A DNA stretch of 57,258 nt. Origin: JACDCY01 sp964350145. GTDB taxonomy: Bacteria > Gemmatimonadota > Gemmatimonadetes > Gemmatimonadales > Gemmatimonadaceae. Where the stretch lies: the NCBI GenBank assembly GCA_964350145.1, contig CAYGJL010000021.1:1-57258 (forward strand). Reading direction: 5' to 3'. Made by a program: the position numbers and the translations under genes. Below, in pieces: positions 1 to 8,287 of the stretch (the first letter of the stretch is position 1; the number at the start of each line of letters is the position of its first letter). The notes below the pieces were generated by a model, which was given only the letters and a program-made list of their open reading frames with translations, was not told where the DNA came from and made no database searches.

Positions 1-715
1 GGAACGCGCCCTCGGTGAACTTCATGATGTTGCCCTTGTGCACGAGCGTTACCGGCTCGCGGCCTTTCTCGATGGCGTGCCGGATGGCCATGCGGATGAG
101 ACGCTTGGACCCGAACTCCGACATCGGCTTGATGCCGATCGCGGAATGCTCGCGCATGTCCTTCTTCAATTCCTTCTTGATGAAGTCGCGCAGCTTGTTC
201 GCCTCGTCGCTGCCCGCCTTCCACTCGATGCCCGCATACACGTCCTCCGTGTTCTCCCGGAAAATCACGATGTTGATTTTCTCCGGCTCCTTCATCGGCG
301 CGCCGACTCCCTCGAAGTAGCGCACCGGCCGGATGCAGGCGTACAGGTCGAGCACCTGCCGGAGCGTGACGTTGAGGGATCGGATGCCGCCGCCGACCGG
401 CGTGGTCAGCGGTCCCTTGATTGAAACACGGAACTCCTGCAAAGCATCCACCGTTTCCTGCGGTAGCCAGTCTTTGTGTTGCGTGAACGCTTTCTCACCG
501 GCGAGCACTTCCATCCAGGCGATCTTGCGCTCCCCGCCGTAGGCCTTCTCGATGGCGGCGTCAAAGACGCGCTGGGAGGCTTTCCAGATGTCCGGGCCCG
601 TGCCATCGCCTTCGATGAAGGGGATGATGGGATTGGAGGGGACGGACAGCTTTCCGTCACGCCAGTCGATCTTTTCGCCGGCGGAGGGGACGGTCGAGAG
701 CTTGTAGGTAGCCAT
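1..715 (-). CDS. icd: NADP-dependent isocitrate dehydrogenase, N-terminal part (cut by window edge)
   Basis: This enzyme of the TCA cycle oxidatively decarboxylates isocitrate to 2-oxoglutarate in the cytoplasm. The 238 visible codons start MATYKLSTVPSAGEK and contain the Icd signatures FIEGDGTGPDIW, GGGIRSLNV (the loop that carries the regulatory serine in the E. coli enzyme), IRPVRYFEG and IVIFRENTEDVYAG, all in the expected order. The reading frame runs off the left edge, so roughly the C-terminal 40 percent is missing. The ATG is at 713-715 and 92 bases separate it from the kinase gene that precedes it on the same strand. The family call is firm; NADP rather than NAD specificity is inferred from overall similarity to the Icd branch. 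Confidence 0.93.
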   Translation of the reverse strand, partial: MATYKLSTVPSAGEKIDWRDGKLSVPSNPIIPFIEGDGTGPDIWKASQRVFDAAIEKAYGGERKIAWMEVLAGEKAFTQHKDWLPQETVDALQEFRVSIKGPLTTPVGGGIRSLNVTLRQVLDLYACIRPVRYFEGVGAPMKEPEKINIVIFRENTEDVYAGIEWKAGSDEANKLRDFIKKELKKDMREHSAIGIKPMSEFGSKRLIRMAIRHAIEKGREPVTLVHKGNIMKFTEGAF

Positions 716-807
716 TTTTGCGTGCGGGGGTGGGACTGGTTCTACGTCGAGTGTCCAGCCGCCAAAGCTAGCCGCGGAATTGGACGGACGCCACGCGGCG
801 CGGGATG

Positions 808-3465
808 TCAGTCCTTGGACTTCATTGCGGCCTTGAATGACTCGAAGTCGCGCAGTGGCGCGAACTCGGGGATTGTGTGGAAGTGTCCCGCGTAGCCCTG
901 TCCCTGCGCTAAAGCGTCGAGCAGGAACTGCACGGCCTCCCTGTTCTTCCCCTGCGCGGCGGCGATCCGCGCACGCCCCAACGCGTTGTCGCCGCGTATG
1001 TAGGGACGCTCAAGGTCGCCAAGCACTTGCGATAGAGAATCCGCCTTCGCGCTGTCACGGCAGCTGGCAGCGACGACCCCCGCCTGAGAAATCCCGAAGA
1101 TCGTCGTATCGGTTGCCGCAAGGCTGTCCGAAAGCGGGCGCGCGCCCTCGCACTGGCCGAGGATGGCGAGCGAATATGCGACCGCTCTCCGATTCCCGAC
1201 CGCTCTCCGCTCGATTGCTGGACGCCGCTGGAGCCAGTCGAGCAGCTCGGACGTGATCGCACGCGCTTCGTCCGGCCGCCCGTGGAATCCGAGCTCGGCG
1301 ATCAGCGCGCCGATCGGTCCGGTCGCATTGAACTCCGGGGGATTATGCCTCGCGAATAACTCCTGAAGCACGCGTCCTACCTCTTCCCTGGATCCCTTTC
1401 TTGCGTAGTAGCGGACATGCCCGGCGAGCTGCTGCGGGAGATCCGGAAAGAGCTCGCTCCACTTGGCAACAGTGCGCTGCTCAAGTTTGTCATCGCCGAG
1501 CGTGTGATAGATGGTGCTCAGATTCGCGTAATAGAACGTCGTGGGATACTTGTTGGGCCAGAGCGCTTCCAGTCCCTCGCGTGCTTCATGCAGGCGGTTT
1601 ACGGGGATGGCAGCTTCGGCAGCGATGTACTGCGCGAAGCTCGACGCCGGCGCCAGCGCCTTGAGTCGCTGACCGGCCCGGTACGCGTCGTTCCAGTTTC
1701 CGCTTACCCGCGCCTTCGCGCGGTCCAGATAGATGCGCTCGTACTCCGACAATTTCCTGTTGCCGCTCTCGAGCAGTTGAACCACCGAATCTGCCTGGCG
1801 CCACTGGCCAATATTCGTGTACGCGTACGCCGCGCGTACCAGCGGCGCCGCATACGAGGGATCCAACTCGGCCGCGCGCGTGTAGCGCGGGATGGCTTCG
1901 CGATAGCGATATCTTAGAAACTCGTCCTCGCCACGCATGAACTCCGTGTATGCTTCGTAACTCGGTGGAACATCGGAGACCGCGAGTCCCGTCGTCCTCC
2001 TGTTCGCGAGGGTCGCCATGCTGCCCATCACGCGCTGGCGAATCCCGTCGATTCCCACCATCGGGCTGTCCACCGCGGACGCCGACGGCTGCACGTTCGC
2101 GACCCGCGTTCCCGACCGAGTGTCGAGCACGACGACCTGGAACTCCAGAGAATCGCCGCGCCGGTGGATATCGCCCCGGATGATGCGGCCCGCGCCCGCT
2201 GCGATTGCCATCTCCTGCAGCTTCAAGTCGGTAAGGCCACTGCCCGACGCAGCCGCGAGCGCCGCGAGTGAATCGACCACGGCGACGTCGGCGATGTTCG
2301 CTTCAGTCAGACCGCGCGTGACCCAATCCGTCGCCAGGGTGCCCAGATCGTCGAACCGCGTATCGCCTGTCCTATTACTGAAAGGCGGAACGACTACGCG
2401 GGTGATGTCGAGGTCCGCGCTGCCCAACTTGCCTTTTGCAATCATCCCGCCCGCGGCGAGAATGCCCGCGCCTACCACCGCCGCGGCAATCAACGCCCGG
2501 GATCTTCGCGGCGTCCTTATCCCGACAGGCGCGGTCGGCTGAGGCGCGGTCGCCTGCGGCGTAGTCCGCGCAGTTGCCGCCTGCATCGGGACCGTTGCGG
2601 TCGGCGTCATGCCGGTCGGCGTCATCACGAACGTGTCCAGCGTGCGCAGCACGTCCTCGGCAGTCTGCGGCCGGTCTGCCGGCGACTTTTCCAGCATCCG
2701 CATCACCAGCGCCGACAGCGCCGGCGGGGTGGTCGCACGCCTCACCTCGATCGGGTCCGGCTTCTCGATCGCGTGCGCGCGGAGCATCGCCTGCGGCGAG
2801 CGGTCGCCGAACAGTTGCCGCCCGGTAAGCATCTCGTACATGACCGCCCCGAGCGCGTAGATGTCGGCGCGGTGATCGGTGTGCGGGTCCGCGGTCGCCT
2901 GCTCGGGCGACATGTACGCAGGCGTGCCGAGCGCGACGCCCATGGACGTGAGCGAATTACCGGGGTTCGTCGCGGCACTCAGCGCCTTCGCAACGCCGAA
3001 GTCCATGATCAGGGCGTGATGCTTGGTGAGCATCACGTTCTCCGGCTTGATATCGCGGTGAACCACTCCGTGGTCGTGCGCGTACGACAGCGCGCTCGCC
3101 ATGTCACGCAGAATCTTGAGCGCGTCGGGAATCGGCAGCTCGCCGTGGCGGATCAGCCGCGTGCGGAGCGAGTCTCCTTCTACAAGCGGCATCGTGTAGT
3201 ACGGCAGACCGTCCGCGATGCCGGCGGAGAACAGCGGAACGATGTGCGGATGCTGGAGCTGCGCGGCGAGCTGTATCTCGCGCCGGAACCGCTCCACGTT
3301 GACTGTCGCGGCGAGATCTGGCGGCAGCACCTTGACCACCACCTTCCGCGCGAGTGCGGTCTCCTCGGCCACGAACACGCGCGACATGCCCCCGCCCCCG
3401 AGCTCTCGCTCGAACGCGTAGGAACCGCCTAATGTCTTTTGAAGCTGGTCGCGGAGTTCAGCCAT
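808..3465 (-). CDS. Membrane Ser/Thr protein kinase with C-terminal TPR-type sensor region
   Basis: This 885-residue protein has a Hanks-type kinase domain at about 16-275, with a glycine loop ELGGGGMSRV (21-30), the ATP lysine in VVVKVL (Lys45), catalytic loop HRDIKPEN (136-143), DFG (155-157) and the APE-region sequence TPAYMSPEQA. A Pro/Thr/Ala-rich linker leads to one membrane helix at about 324-342. The outer part contains a region like those of TolB/cyclase-associated proteins (FSNRTGDTRFDDLG) and then about 450 residues of helical, TPR-like repeats. The architecture predicts a transmembrane kinase whose extracytoplasmic repeats sense a ligand or partner. No obvious substrate gene is adjacent. 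The ATG start fits the usual family N-terminus. Confidence 0.9.
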   Translation of the reverse strand: MAELRDQLQKTLGGSYAFERELGGGGMSRVFVAEETALARKVVVKVLPPDLAATVNVERFRREIQLAAQLQHPHIVPLFSAGIADGLPYYTMPLVEGDSLRTRLIRHGELPIPDALKILRDMASALSYAHDHGVVHRDIKPENVMLTKHHALIMDFGVAKALSAATNPGNSLTSMGVALGTPAYMSPEQATADPHTDHRADIYALGAVMYEMLTGRQLFGDRSPQAMLRAHAIEKPDPIEVRRATTPPALSALVMRMLEKSPADRPQTAEDVLRTLDTFVMTPTGMTPTATVPMQAATARTTPQATAPQPTAPVGIRTPRRSRALIAAAVVGAGILAAGGMIAKGKLGSADLDITRVVVPPFSNRTGDTRFDDLGTLATDWVTRGLTEANIADVAVVDSLAALAAASGSGLTDLKLQEMAIAAGAGRIIRGDIHRRGDSLEFQVVVLDTRSGTRVANVQPSASAVDSPMVGIDGIRQRVMGSMATLANRRTTGLAVSDVPPSYEAYTEFMRGEDEFLRYRYREAIPRYTRAAELDPSYAAPLVRAAYAYTNIGQWRQADSVVQLLESGNRKLSEYERIYLDRAKARVSGNWNDAYRAGQRLKALAPASSFAQYIAAEAAIPVNRLHEAREGLEALWPNKYPTTFYYANLSTIYHTLGDDKLEQRTVAKWSELFPDLPQQLAGHVRYYARKGSREEVGRVLQELFARHNPPEFNATGPIGALIAELGFHGRPDEARAITSELLDWLQRRPAIERRAVGNRRAVAYSLAILGQCEGARPLSDSLAATDTTIFGISQAGVVAASCRDSAKADSLSQVLGDLERPYIRGDNALGRARIAAAQGKNREAVQFLLDALAQGQGYAGHFHTIPEFAPLRDFESFKAAMKSKD

Positions 3466-3626
3466 GGTTTCCTGTTCCAGGACCGGAACAAATCTAGGAT
3501 GGCGGCGGCGAGCGAGCCACGGCCAGCGACGCTTGCGATTGCCATGAAACGATGAGCGCCGAAGCGGTCCTTCCCTTCAGGATTCTCGATGCCGAGTTGC
3601 ACGGGAGAGCCGAGGGGGGTGATAGT

Positions 3627-4184
3627 ATGGGTATGCCGGCCACTGAGCTTTGGACCGTGGATCAGTTGTGGACGGTGCCCGACGACGGGCAGCGCCGGGA
3701 GATCATCGACGGAGAGCTGTTCGTGAGCCCTTCGCCCGTCTGGTCGCACCAGTACGTCGTGGATGAGCTTGCGCGCGCTATTCACGCCTATCTTCGACGG
3801 TATCGGATCGCCAAGGTGCTTACGGCACCAGCCGATGTCGTCTTCGGACCGCGCACGTTGGTACAGCCAGACATTCTGGTAGTCCCGCTAGTCGATGGTC
3901 GGCCACCGGGCGATTATCGGGAAGCCGGCCGACTCCTCGTCGCAGTTGAAGTGCTGTCGCCGGGAACCGCCAGGCGTGATCGCGGCGCGAAGCGTCTGCT
4001 GTACCAGCGCGAGAACGTCGCTGAGTATTGGATCGTGGATCCCGACGCACGATTGATCGAACGCTGGCGTCCCGCCGACGAACGACCGGAAGTCCTCAGT
4101 GACCGGCTGACGTGGAAGCCTGCGAGCGCCGCCGAGCCCTTTCTGTTGGATGTGCAGGAGTTTTTCGCGTCCGCCGCAGAATAG
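3627..4184 (+). CDS. Uma2 family (DUF820) PD-(D/E)XK nuclease-fold protein
   Basis: About 185 residues starting MGMPATELWTVDQLW. The family-typical order is visible: EIIDGELFVSPSP, then VQPDILVV, then LLVAVEVLSPGTARRD, then KRLLYQRENVAEYWIVDP. The Asp of QPDI, the Glu of VEVLSP and the Lys of AKRLLYQ are the PD-(D/E)XK nuclease residues. Biological roles of Uma2 proteins are poorly known. I chose ATG 3627 because GAGGGGGG lies about seven bases upstream; an in-frame start at 3552 would add 25 residues unlike the family. The gene stands alone, divergent from the kinase gene and convergent with the membrane gene, from which it is 15 bases away. Confidence 0.82.
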   Translation: MGMPATELWTVDQLWTVPDDGQRREIIDGELFVSPSPVWSHQYVVDELARAIHAYLRRYRIAKVLTAPADVVFGPRTLVQPDILVVPLVDGRPPGDYREAGRLLVAVEVLSPGTARRDRGAKRLLYQRENVAEYWIVDPDARLIERWRPADERPEVLSDRLTWKPASAAEPFLLDVQEFFASAAE

Positions 4185-4199
4185 CGGTAGCGCTCCCCG

Positions 4200-5570
4200 T
4201 CACAGGTATCCGAACAACGGCGGAAAGACGATCACGACGATCGCTGCCCAGATGGCGTAGACCGGGAGGTAGTTCGTCTGCCAGCGCTCGAGTGCCGCGA
4301 ACGGTGCGTTCCCTCTCACGAAGCGCAGGTACAGCACCGCCGACCATGCCAGGTTCACGAGCAGAATCACGTTCATTCCCAGGGCCGCCACCCTGTTCGG
4401 GCTGAAGCCGAACTCGTCGATGCGCGCGAGTATGGCCGACAGCATCACGGCGTCAGCCACCAGAGCGCTGATCAGCAGCACGATCTGCATGACGTCGAAG
4501 GCGCCGGGTCGGGCCCGCGGATCGCGAGCCGAGACAGAGTAGAGCAGGAGGCCGAGGACTACGACCAACAGCAGGTCGAACGCGATGAGCATCTCCCGCT
4601 CGATGTCTATTCCGCGTCCGGTTACCAGCATGGCCCCGAGGAACGTCAGCAGCAGCGCGGCAAAGAGCGGCGTGAACAGCCGCGTCAGCACGGGCGCCAT
4701 GTTCTCGATCACGCTCTGCTTGGCCTCTACGAGCCAGGCGGCGATCAATACCCCGCCGACCGCGCCGCACGGGACCAGCCACTCCTGGAGGAAGGATTCC
4801 GGGTCGATGCCGATGCCCTGGAAGATCATCGCCATGAATCCGGTCAGAACTCCGCCGCCCATTGCGATGAGGACGTAATAGATGAAGAGCTCGCCGGAGA
4901 ATCGAATGAAATCCATCCGGCCCTCGACCTCACCCCAGCGACCGCCGGCATACGCGATGCCGACCACCAGCCAGAGCGCGATCGGCAGGTGTATCACCGA
5001 CAGCACTAGCGTGTGGGATTCCTCGCCGAACGGATACATGTTCGCGGCCACGGCCGCCGCGGCGAACGCGAGCGCCAGCCAGCCGATAGTGCCGCGGTCG
5101 AGCTTCCGCTTCCACGCGAAATACCCGGTGAGGAGCGGCAGCACGAACAGACTCGCGTTGCGCGCGTAGAAAGGAGCGTCGTTGTCGAAATCGAGCCCGA
5201 ACGCCGCTGGTAGCTTGACCGCGACCGCGGCCGCGGCGGCCAGACCGAATGCCACGACTGAGTCGGTCCGCGCTGCGGTCTCAGGTTCGCCGGTCTCCGA
5301 GGGCGGCACCACGAGTTGCTTCCACAGGCGATCCGAGTGCTCGCGCGCGAACTCGCGCGATAGCGAATCGAGGTCCCCCATCCGCTTCACCGCCACGAGG
5401 AACGCTTCGTCGGCCTGGAGCCCCGAGTCCACCAGCCCGGCGACTTGCTCGCGCAGATGGTCTTCCAGCTCGGCGACATCCACTGTCTGGATGGCCTGCC
5501 GGCGACGGAGATAATTGCGCCACTGATCGATCTGCGCTTCCAGCGATGCGGCGTGACCTTGAGTCGACAT
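4200..5570 (-). CDS. Polytopic membrane protein with permease-prefix domain
   Basis: 456 residues beginning MSTQGHAASLEAQIDQWRNY. The first 90 residues look like the 'permease prefix domain 1' (pairs of helices around VAELEDHLREQVAGLVDSG and KRMGDLDSLSREFARE), followed by about eleven hydrophobic helices to the C-terminus (FPPLFGYL). The start is placed at ATG 5570, two bases after the PadR stop codon; an upstream extension to 5678 would overlap PadR and has no family support. Genes with this prefix domain very often follow a PadR regulator, as here, so the pair is one transcription unit. Transport substrate or enzymatic role cannot be told from sequence. Confidence 0.8.
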   Translation of the reverse strand: MSTQGHAASLEAQIDQWRNYLRRRQAIQTVDVAELEDHLREQVAGLVDSGLQADEAFLVAVKRMGDLDSLSREFAREHSDRLWKQLVVPPSETGEPETAARTDSVVAFGLAAAAAVAVKLPAAFGLDFDNDAPFYARNASLFVLPLLTGYFAWKRKLDRGTIGWLALAFAAAAVAANMYPFGEESHTLVLSVIHLPIALWLVVGIAYAGGRWGEVEGRMDFIRFSGELFIYYVLIAMGGGVLTGFMAMIFQGIGIDPESFLQEWLVPCGAVGGVLIAAWLVEAKQSVIENMAPVLTRLFTPLFAALLLTFLGAMLVTGRGIDIEREMLIAFDLLLVVVLGLLLYSVSARDPRARPGAFDVMQIVLLISALVADAVMLSAILARIDEFGFSPNRVAALGMNVILLVNLAWSAVLYLRFVRGNAPFAALERWQTNYLPVYAIWAAIVVIVFPPLFGYL

Positions 5571-5572
5571 CT

Positions 5573-5959
5573 TCAGGCTACCTGTAGAAGTGGTGCGGTT
5601 GGCGGCATGATGCGGGCGGAAAACGAAGCGGAGACTGTCTTCCAGATGCCACGTAGGGTCGAGTCCACCGCCTGCCACTGCTTGCGATCTTCGGCGAGCT
5701 GCGCCCGCCCCTGCGACGTGATGCTGTAGTACTTCCTCTTTCGGCCGCTGTCAGCGACTTCCCACCGCGCCTCGACATGACCGAGCCGCTCGAGGCGATG
5801 CAGGACCGGATACAGCATTCCATCGGTCCATTCCATCCGCCCGCCGGACAGCTCGCGAACGCGCTGGAGGATCGCGTAGCCATAACTGTCGTTCTCGGCC
5901 AGGATCGCGAGTACGATCGGCGTAGAAGAAGCGGCCATCAGATCCTTGCTGATCTCCAT
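5573..5959 (-). CDS. PadR family transcriptional regulator
   Basis: 128 residues. The PadR winged-helix signature is complete: ISKDLMAASSTPIVLAILA, DSYGYAILQRV, WTDGMLYPVLHRLERLGHVEA and the wing GRKRKYYSITSQGRAQL. PadR proteins are dimeric repressors that usually control a transporter or permease gene downstream, here the multi-helix membrane protein that begins two bases after this stop. A dyad overlapping the promoter (see 6002-6035) suggests autoregulation. ATG 5959 is taken as start; a second ATG at 5938 with AAGGA five bases upstream is an alternative giving 121 residues. Confidence 0.93.
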   Translation of the reverse strand: MEISKDLMAASSTPIVLAILAENDSYGYAILQRVRELSGGRMEWTDGMLYPVLHRLERLGHVEARWEVADSGRKRKYYSITSQGRAQLAEDRKQWQAVDSTLRGIWKTVSASFSARIMPPTAPLLQVA

Positions 5960-6001
5960 AATTGCACCCGTTCGCGCGTCGCTTGCTGCGTCCGTCGGTC
6001 T

Positions 6002-6035
6002 TACCTTGCACTATTATACATGAGACTGCAAGGTA
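6002..6035. promoter_or_regulatory. Probable PadR operator (perfect 9-base inverted repeat over the promoter)
   Basis: TACCTTGCA at 6002-6010 and TGCAAGGTA at 6027-6035 are perfect inverted copies separated by 16 bases. One half-site lies in the promoter spacer and the other just downstream of the -10 element, so binding would cover the -10 box. PadR repressors bind such dyads; assignment to this PadR is inference from position. Confidence 0.65.
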
Positions 6036-6041
6036 TGACAA
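6013..6041 (-). promoter_or_regulatory. Sigma-70-type promoter of the padR operon
   Basis: On the minus strand TTGTCA (6036-6041) is followed after exactly 17 bases by TATAAT (6013-6018). This is a near-consensus housekeeping promoter about 50 bases upstream of the padR ATG. It is striking in this GC-rich window, where few such matches are visible. Confidence 0.75.
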
Positions 6042-6063
6042 GGGTCGAGTTATTATAAACGTT

Positions 6064-6101
6064 AAAACGGCCCCAAAGGCGGGATGCCTTGGGGGCCGTT
6101 T
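6064..6101 (-). terminator. Rho-independent terminator downstream of tRNA-Leu
   Basis: AAACGGCCCC at 6064-6073 pairs with GGGGCCGTTT at 6092-6101, and an inner AAGGC/GCCTT stem lies around a GGGAT loop. On the minus strand the stem is followed by a T-rich tract. It sits 25 bases beyond the 3' end of the tRNA gene and before the padR promoter, so it separates the two units. Confidence 0.8.
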
Positions 6102-6125
6102 CACATGACGACTTCGCTGTACGGA

Positions 6126-6209
6126 TACCCGGGACGAGAATCGAACTCGTAAGGCCCTAAGGCCGCGGGATTTTGAGTCCCGTGCGTCTGCCAGTTCCGC
6201 CACCCGGGC
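6126..6209 (-). tRNA. tRNA-Leu (anticodon CAA)
   Basis: The minus strand folds as an 84-base class II tRNA. The acceptor strand GCCCGGG (6209-6203) pairs with CCCGGGT (one G-T pair), the D arm follows as TGGCGGAACTGGCAGACGC, and the anticodon stem CGGGA/TCCCG carries loop CTCAAAA, with anticodon CAA at 6175-6173. A long variable arm and the T arm GAGTTCGATTCTC complete it. The discriminator is A and no CCA is encoded. It reads UUG. Confidence 0.95.
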
Positions 6210-6252
6210 GACGTCCGAAATCTACAACGGGCTGCTGGCAGCTTGCAGCATT

Positions 6253-6460
6253 CACTGCGATTGCGGACTCAGGACCCTTGCGGCCTCAGGACCAACTACA
6301 ATCGCGGATTGACGATTTATTGAGGACTGAGGATTGAGGGTGGGCCTGCGCAGCGGGAAAGACGTGTTGATGTCTCTCTCCGCGATCCGAAATCCTCGAT
6401 TAATCGTCGATCCGCGATGGCCGTTGGTCCTGAGGCCGCAAGGGTCCGCAATCCTCAGTC
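6253..6460. repeat. Large imperfect palindrome with heptad period, family 1 copy a
   Basis: The left arm (about 6260-6340) contains GGACCCTTGCGGCCTCAGGA and ATCGCGGATTGACGAT. The right arm (about 6385-6452) carries the same blocks in reverse complement (TCCTGAGGCCGCAAGGGTCC, ATCGTCGATCCGCGAT). GAGGA-like units recur every seven bases in the left arm (TTGAGGA, CTGAGGA, TTGAGGG). The element lies between the tRNA gene and the Spy-like gene and ends one base before that gene's stop codon. A second copy is at 29030-29223. Confidence 0.8.
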
Positions 6461-6461
6461 T

Positions 6462-7019
6462 TTATGGACGCGGCGGGCGTCCTTGCTCGCGCGGGAGCGG
6501 GCGGACACCGCCGCGCCGCCCCATCGCCTCGCCGCGCTGGCGCATCCCCTCGATTCGGTTGCGCAGCTCGCCCTGCAGGCCCAGATACATGGCGCGCTGA
6601 ACCGGCGTCAGGAACCGCGCAAGATCGCGCTGCTCCTGCTCCGTTATCGCCACACGATCGCGGTGCACAGCCATGATCTGGTCGAGCAGTGAGGCGACGC
6701 GCTGCTGATCAGCGGCGACGCCGGGCGAAAGCTGCTGCCGCAGGTCGCGGCGAAGACGCATCTCGCGCTGCATCAGATCCCGCCGGCGCTGCTCGGACCT
6801 GCCATCGGCCTCCTGCAGCTGCTGCGCCTGCGCGTCGGTCAAATCCAAACGCTCCTTCACGACCGTCGCGATCCGCTGGCGCACCTGGCGCTCGAGCGCG
6901 GCGCGCCGTTGAGCGGTGACGCTGTCAGCCGGCGGGCCCTGCCGCTGCTCCTGCGCCTGCGCGCCCGAGCCGGCGACGAACAGCGCGGCGAACACCATGA
7001 ATCCAACCTTCGACGTCAT
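6462..7019 (-). CDS. Periplasmic Spy/CpxP-like (LTXXQ) protein
   Basis: 185 residues with an N-terminal signal peptide (MTSKVGFMVFAALFVAGSGAQA, cut near AQAQ) and a helical, Arg/Gln-rich mature part carrying LDLTDAQAQQL and ARFLTPVQRAMYLGL, the paired LTxxQ motifs of Spy/CpxP and periplasmic metal-sensor proteins. Such proteins are periplasmic chaperones or sensors of envelope stress. It is third in the operon after an ECF sigma factor and its anti-sigma factor, which suggests a sensory or effector role in the same stress response. ATG 7019 overlaps the anti-sigma stop (TGATG) and has GGAGG seven bases upstream; the GTG one codon earlier is less likely. Confidence 0.82.
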   Translation of the reverse strand: MTSKVGFMVFAALFVAGSGAQAQEQRQGPPADSVTAQRRAALERQVRQRIATVVKERLDLTDAQAQQLQEADGRSEQRRRDLMQREMRLRRDLRQQLSPGVAADQQRVASLLDQIMAVHRDRVAITEQEQRDLARFLTPVQRAMYLGLQGELRNRIEGMRQRGEAMGRRGGVRPLPREQGRPPRP

Positions 7020-7609
7020 CACAGGTCCTCCTGTTCCACGGGTAGCACGGGCTCGATCGCCAGAGATGCGGGCTCCTCACCCGGCATGGCCTCGAGCGCG
7101 AAGACTTCACTCAGCAGCGCTAACAGCTCATCGTCCCCGAGCTGGCTCATGTCGCCGCCGAGCGCGAGTTGCACCGGCACCCGCACTCCCTGCGATTCGG
7201 CGGGCTGAGCCTGTTCGACCGCGCGCTGCTGTTCGGGCGCCGTGACCGCGACCGTCGCGGGCGCTTCTGGCAATGCCGGCGACGAGTCACGCAGCGACCA
7301 GACGCCGAGCGCACCGATCACCGCGACCAGCGCCAGACCGGCGACGCGGGCAACCCGGGCGGCCGGCGCTCTGCGCGCGGCAAGCCGCTGCGCGGTGGAT
7401 GCCTGAACGGCCGTCGCGATCCGCGCCGTGTCCATCGCCGGCGCGAGACGCATGGCCGCGCGCGCAGTGCGCAACAGCTCCACTTCAGCGGTGCAATCCG
7501 CGCAGGCGCGGACGTGCTCCTGCACGCGCGCGACGTCGCCCGTCGGGAGGGTCCCGTTGACCAGCTCGGGCAGTACGTCTCTGATGTCGCCGTTCACGCA
7601 GTCATTCAT
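7019..7609 (-). CDS. Anti-sigma factor with zinc-finger (ZAS) domain
   Basis: 196 residues. The N-terminal part has the ZAS motif HX3CX2C (His32, Cys36, Cys39 in EHVRACADC), followed by a helix and an Arg/Ala-rich linker. One membrane helix lies at about 87-106 (VAGLALVAVIGALGVWSL), and an acidic, periplasmic C-terminal region follows. It overlaps the sigma factor gene by eight bases, the usual arrangement of a membrane-bound anti-sigma factor that holds its cognate ECF sigma until a signal arrives. Confidence 0.88.
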   Translation of the reverse strand: MNDCVNGDIRDVLPELVNGTLPTGDVARVQEHVRACADCTAEVELLRTARAAMRLAPAMDTARIATAVQASTAQRLAARRAPAARVARVAGLALVAVIGALGVWSLRDSSPALPEAPATVAVTAPEQQRAVEQAQPAESQGVRVPVQLALGGDMSQLGDDELLALLSEVFALEAMPGEEPASLAIEPVLPVEQEDL

Positions 7610-8156
7610 CGCTCAAATACTCCTTTACCGCACGCATCGCGTTGTGGTAATGCACTCGCGCGGCGCCCTCGGTGGTTCCGACGACGTCCGCGATCTCCCT
7701 GTACGACAGCGCCTCCGACACGCGCAGCGTAAAAACCTCGCGCTGCGTCCGAGAGAGCCGTTCGATCGCCTCCCTTACCTGCTGCTCCGTCTCCGCGGCC
7801 ACCATCGAATCCAGCGCGGTGAACTCCGTCGCGGCACTCGAATCCGTCACCTGTACTGCCACCGGTGCGCGCCGCGCGGCGCGCCGCCGGTCCAGCACCA
7901 GCCGCCGCTCGATGGTGAACAGCCACGTGCGTAGCGCGCTGTCGCCACGAAACGAGTGCAGCGAGCCGAACGCGCGCACAAACGTGTCCTGCACCAGCTC
8001 CTCCACCTCTTCCCGCTCGCCAAGGTTGACCGCGAAACGAGCGAGCGCGTCGCTATGGCGGCTGACGATGGCGGTGGCCGCCGTCGGATCGCCGCGCTTC
8101 CACCTCGCGACGAGATCGCGGTCGGCGTCTACGGCCAAAAAGTGTGGCTCGCTCAT
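7602..8156 (-). CDS. RNA polymerase ECF sigma factor
   Basis: 184 residues from MSEPHFLAVDADRDLV. Region 2 is seen as EEVEELVQDTFVRAFGSLHSF with ALRTWLFTIERRLVLDRRR, and region 4 as LSRTQREVFTLRVSEALSYREIADVVGTTEGAARVHYHNA, which is sigma70 r4 type 2. It is first of three co-transcribed genes (sigma, anti-sigma, Spy-like), which points to envelope stress control. I chose ATG 8156; the ATG at 8180 would begin inside the flanking heptad repeat region. No clear Shine-Dalgarno precedes either. Confidence 0.92.
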   Translation of the reverse strand: MSEPHFLAVDADRDLVARWKRGDPTAATAIVSRHSDALARFAVNLGEREEVEELVQDTFVRAFGSLHSFRGDSALRTWLFTIERRLVLDRRRAARRAPVAVQVTDSSAATEFTALDSMVAAETEQQVREAIERLSRTQREVFTLRVSEALSYREIADVVGTTEGAARVHYHNAMRAVKEYLSDE

Positions 8157-8184
8157 TAAGGCACAACTTACAGACGCCATGGCA

Positions 8185-8222
8185 GCTATTGGCTATTGGC
8201 TATTGGCTGTTGGCTAACAGCC
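8185..8222. repeat. Heptad tandem array, unit GCTATTG
   Basis: Three copies of GCTATTG (8185-8205) are followed by GCTGTTG (8206-8212) and GCTAACA (8213-8219), ending GCC. It lies between the divergent sigma factor and glycerophosphodiesterase genes. The same unit recurs at 34541, 40206 and 48482. Confidence 0.85.
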
Positions 8223-8287
8223 GCATCCCGTGAGACGCTCGAGCCCCGCGACTGTTAAGGTTGTGCCAGCGAGCGTAAGTTCGGCTC

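Noticed and set aside
6253..6460. Insertion sequence
   Set aside because: The element is palindromic but too short for a transposase and no target duplication is visible.
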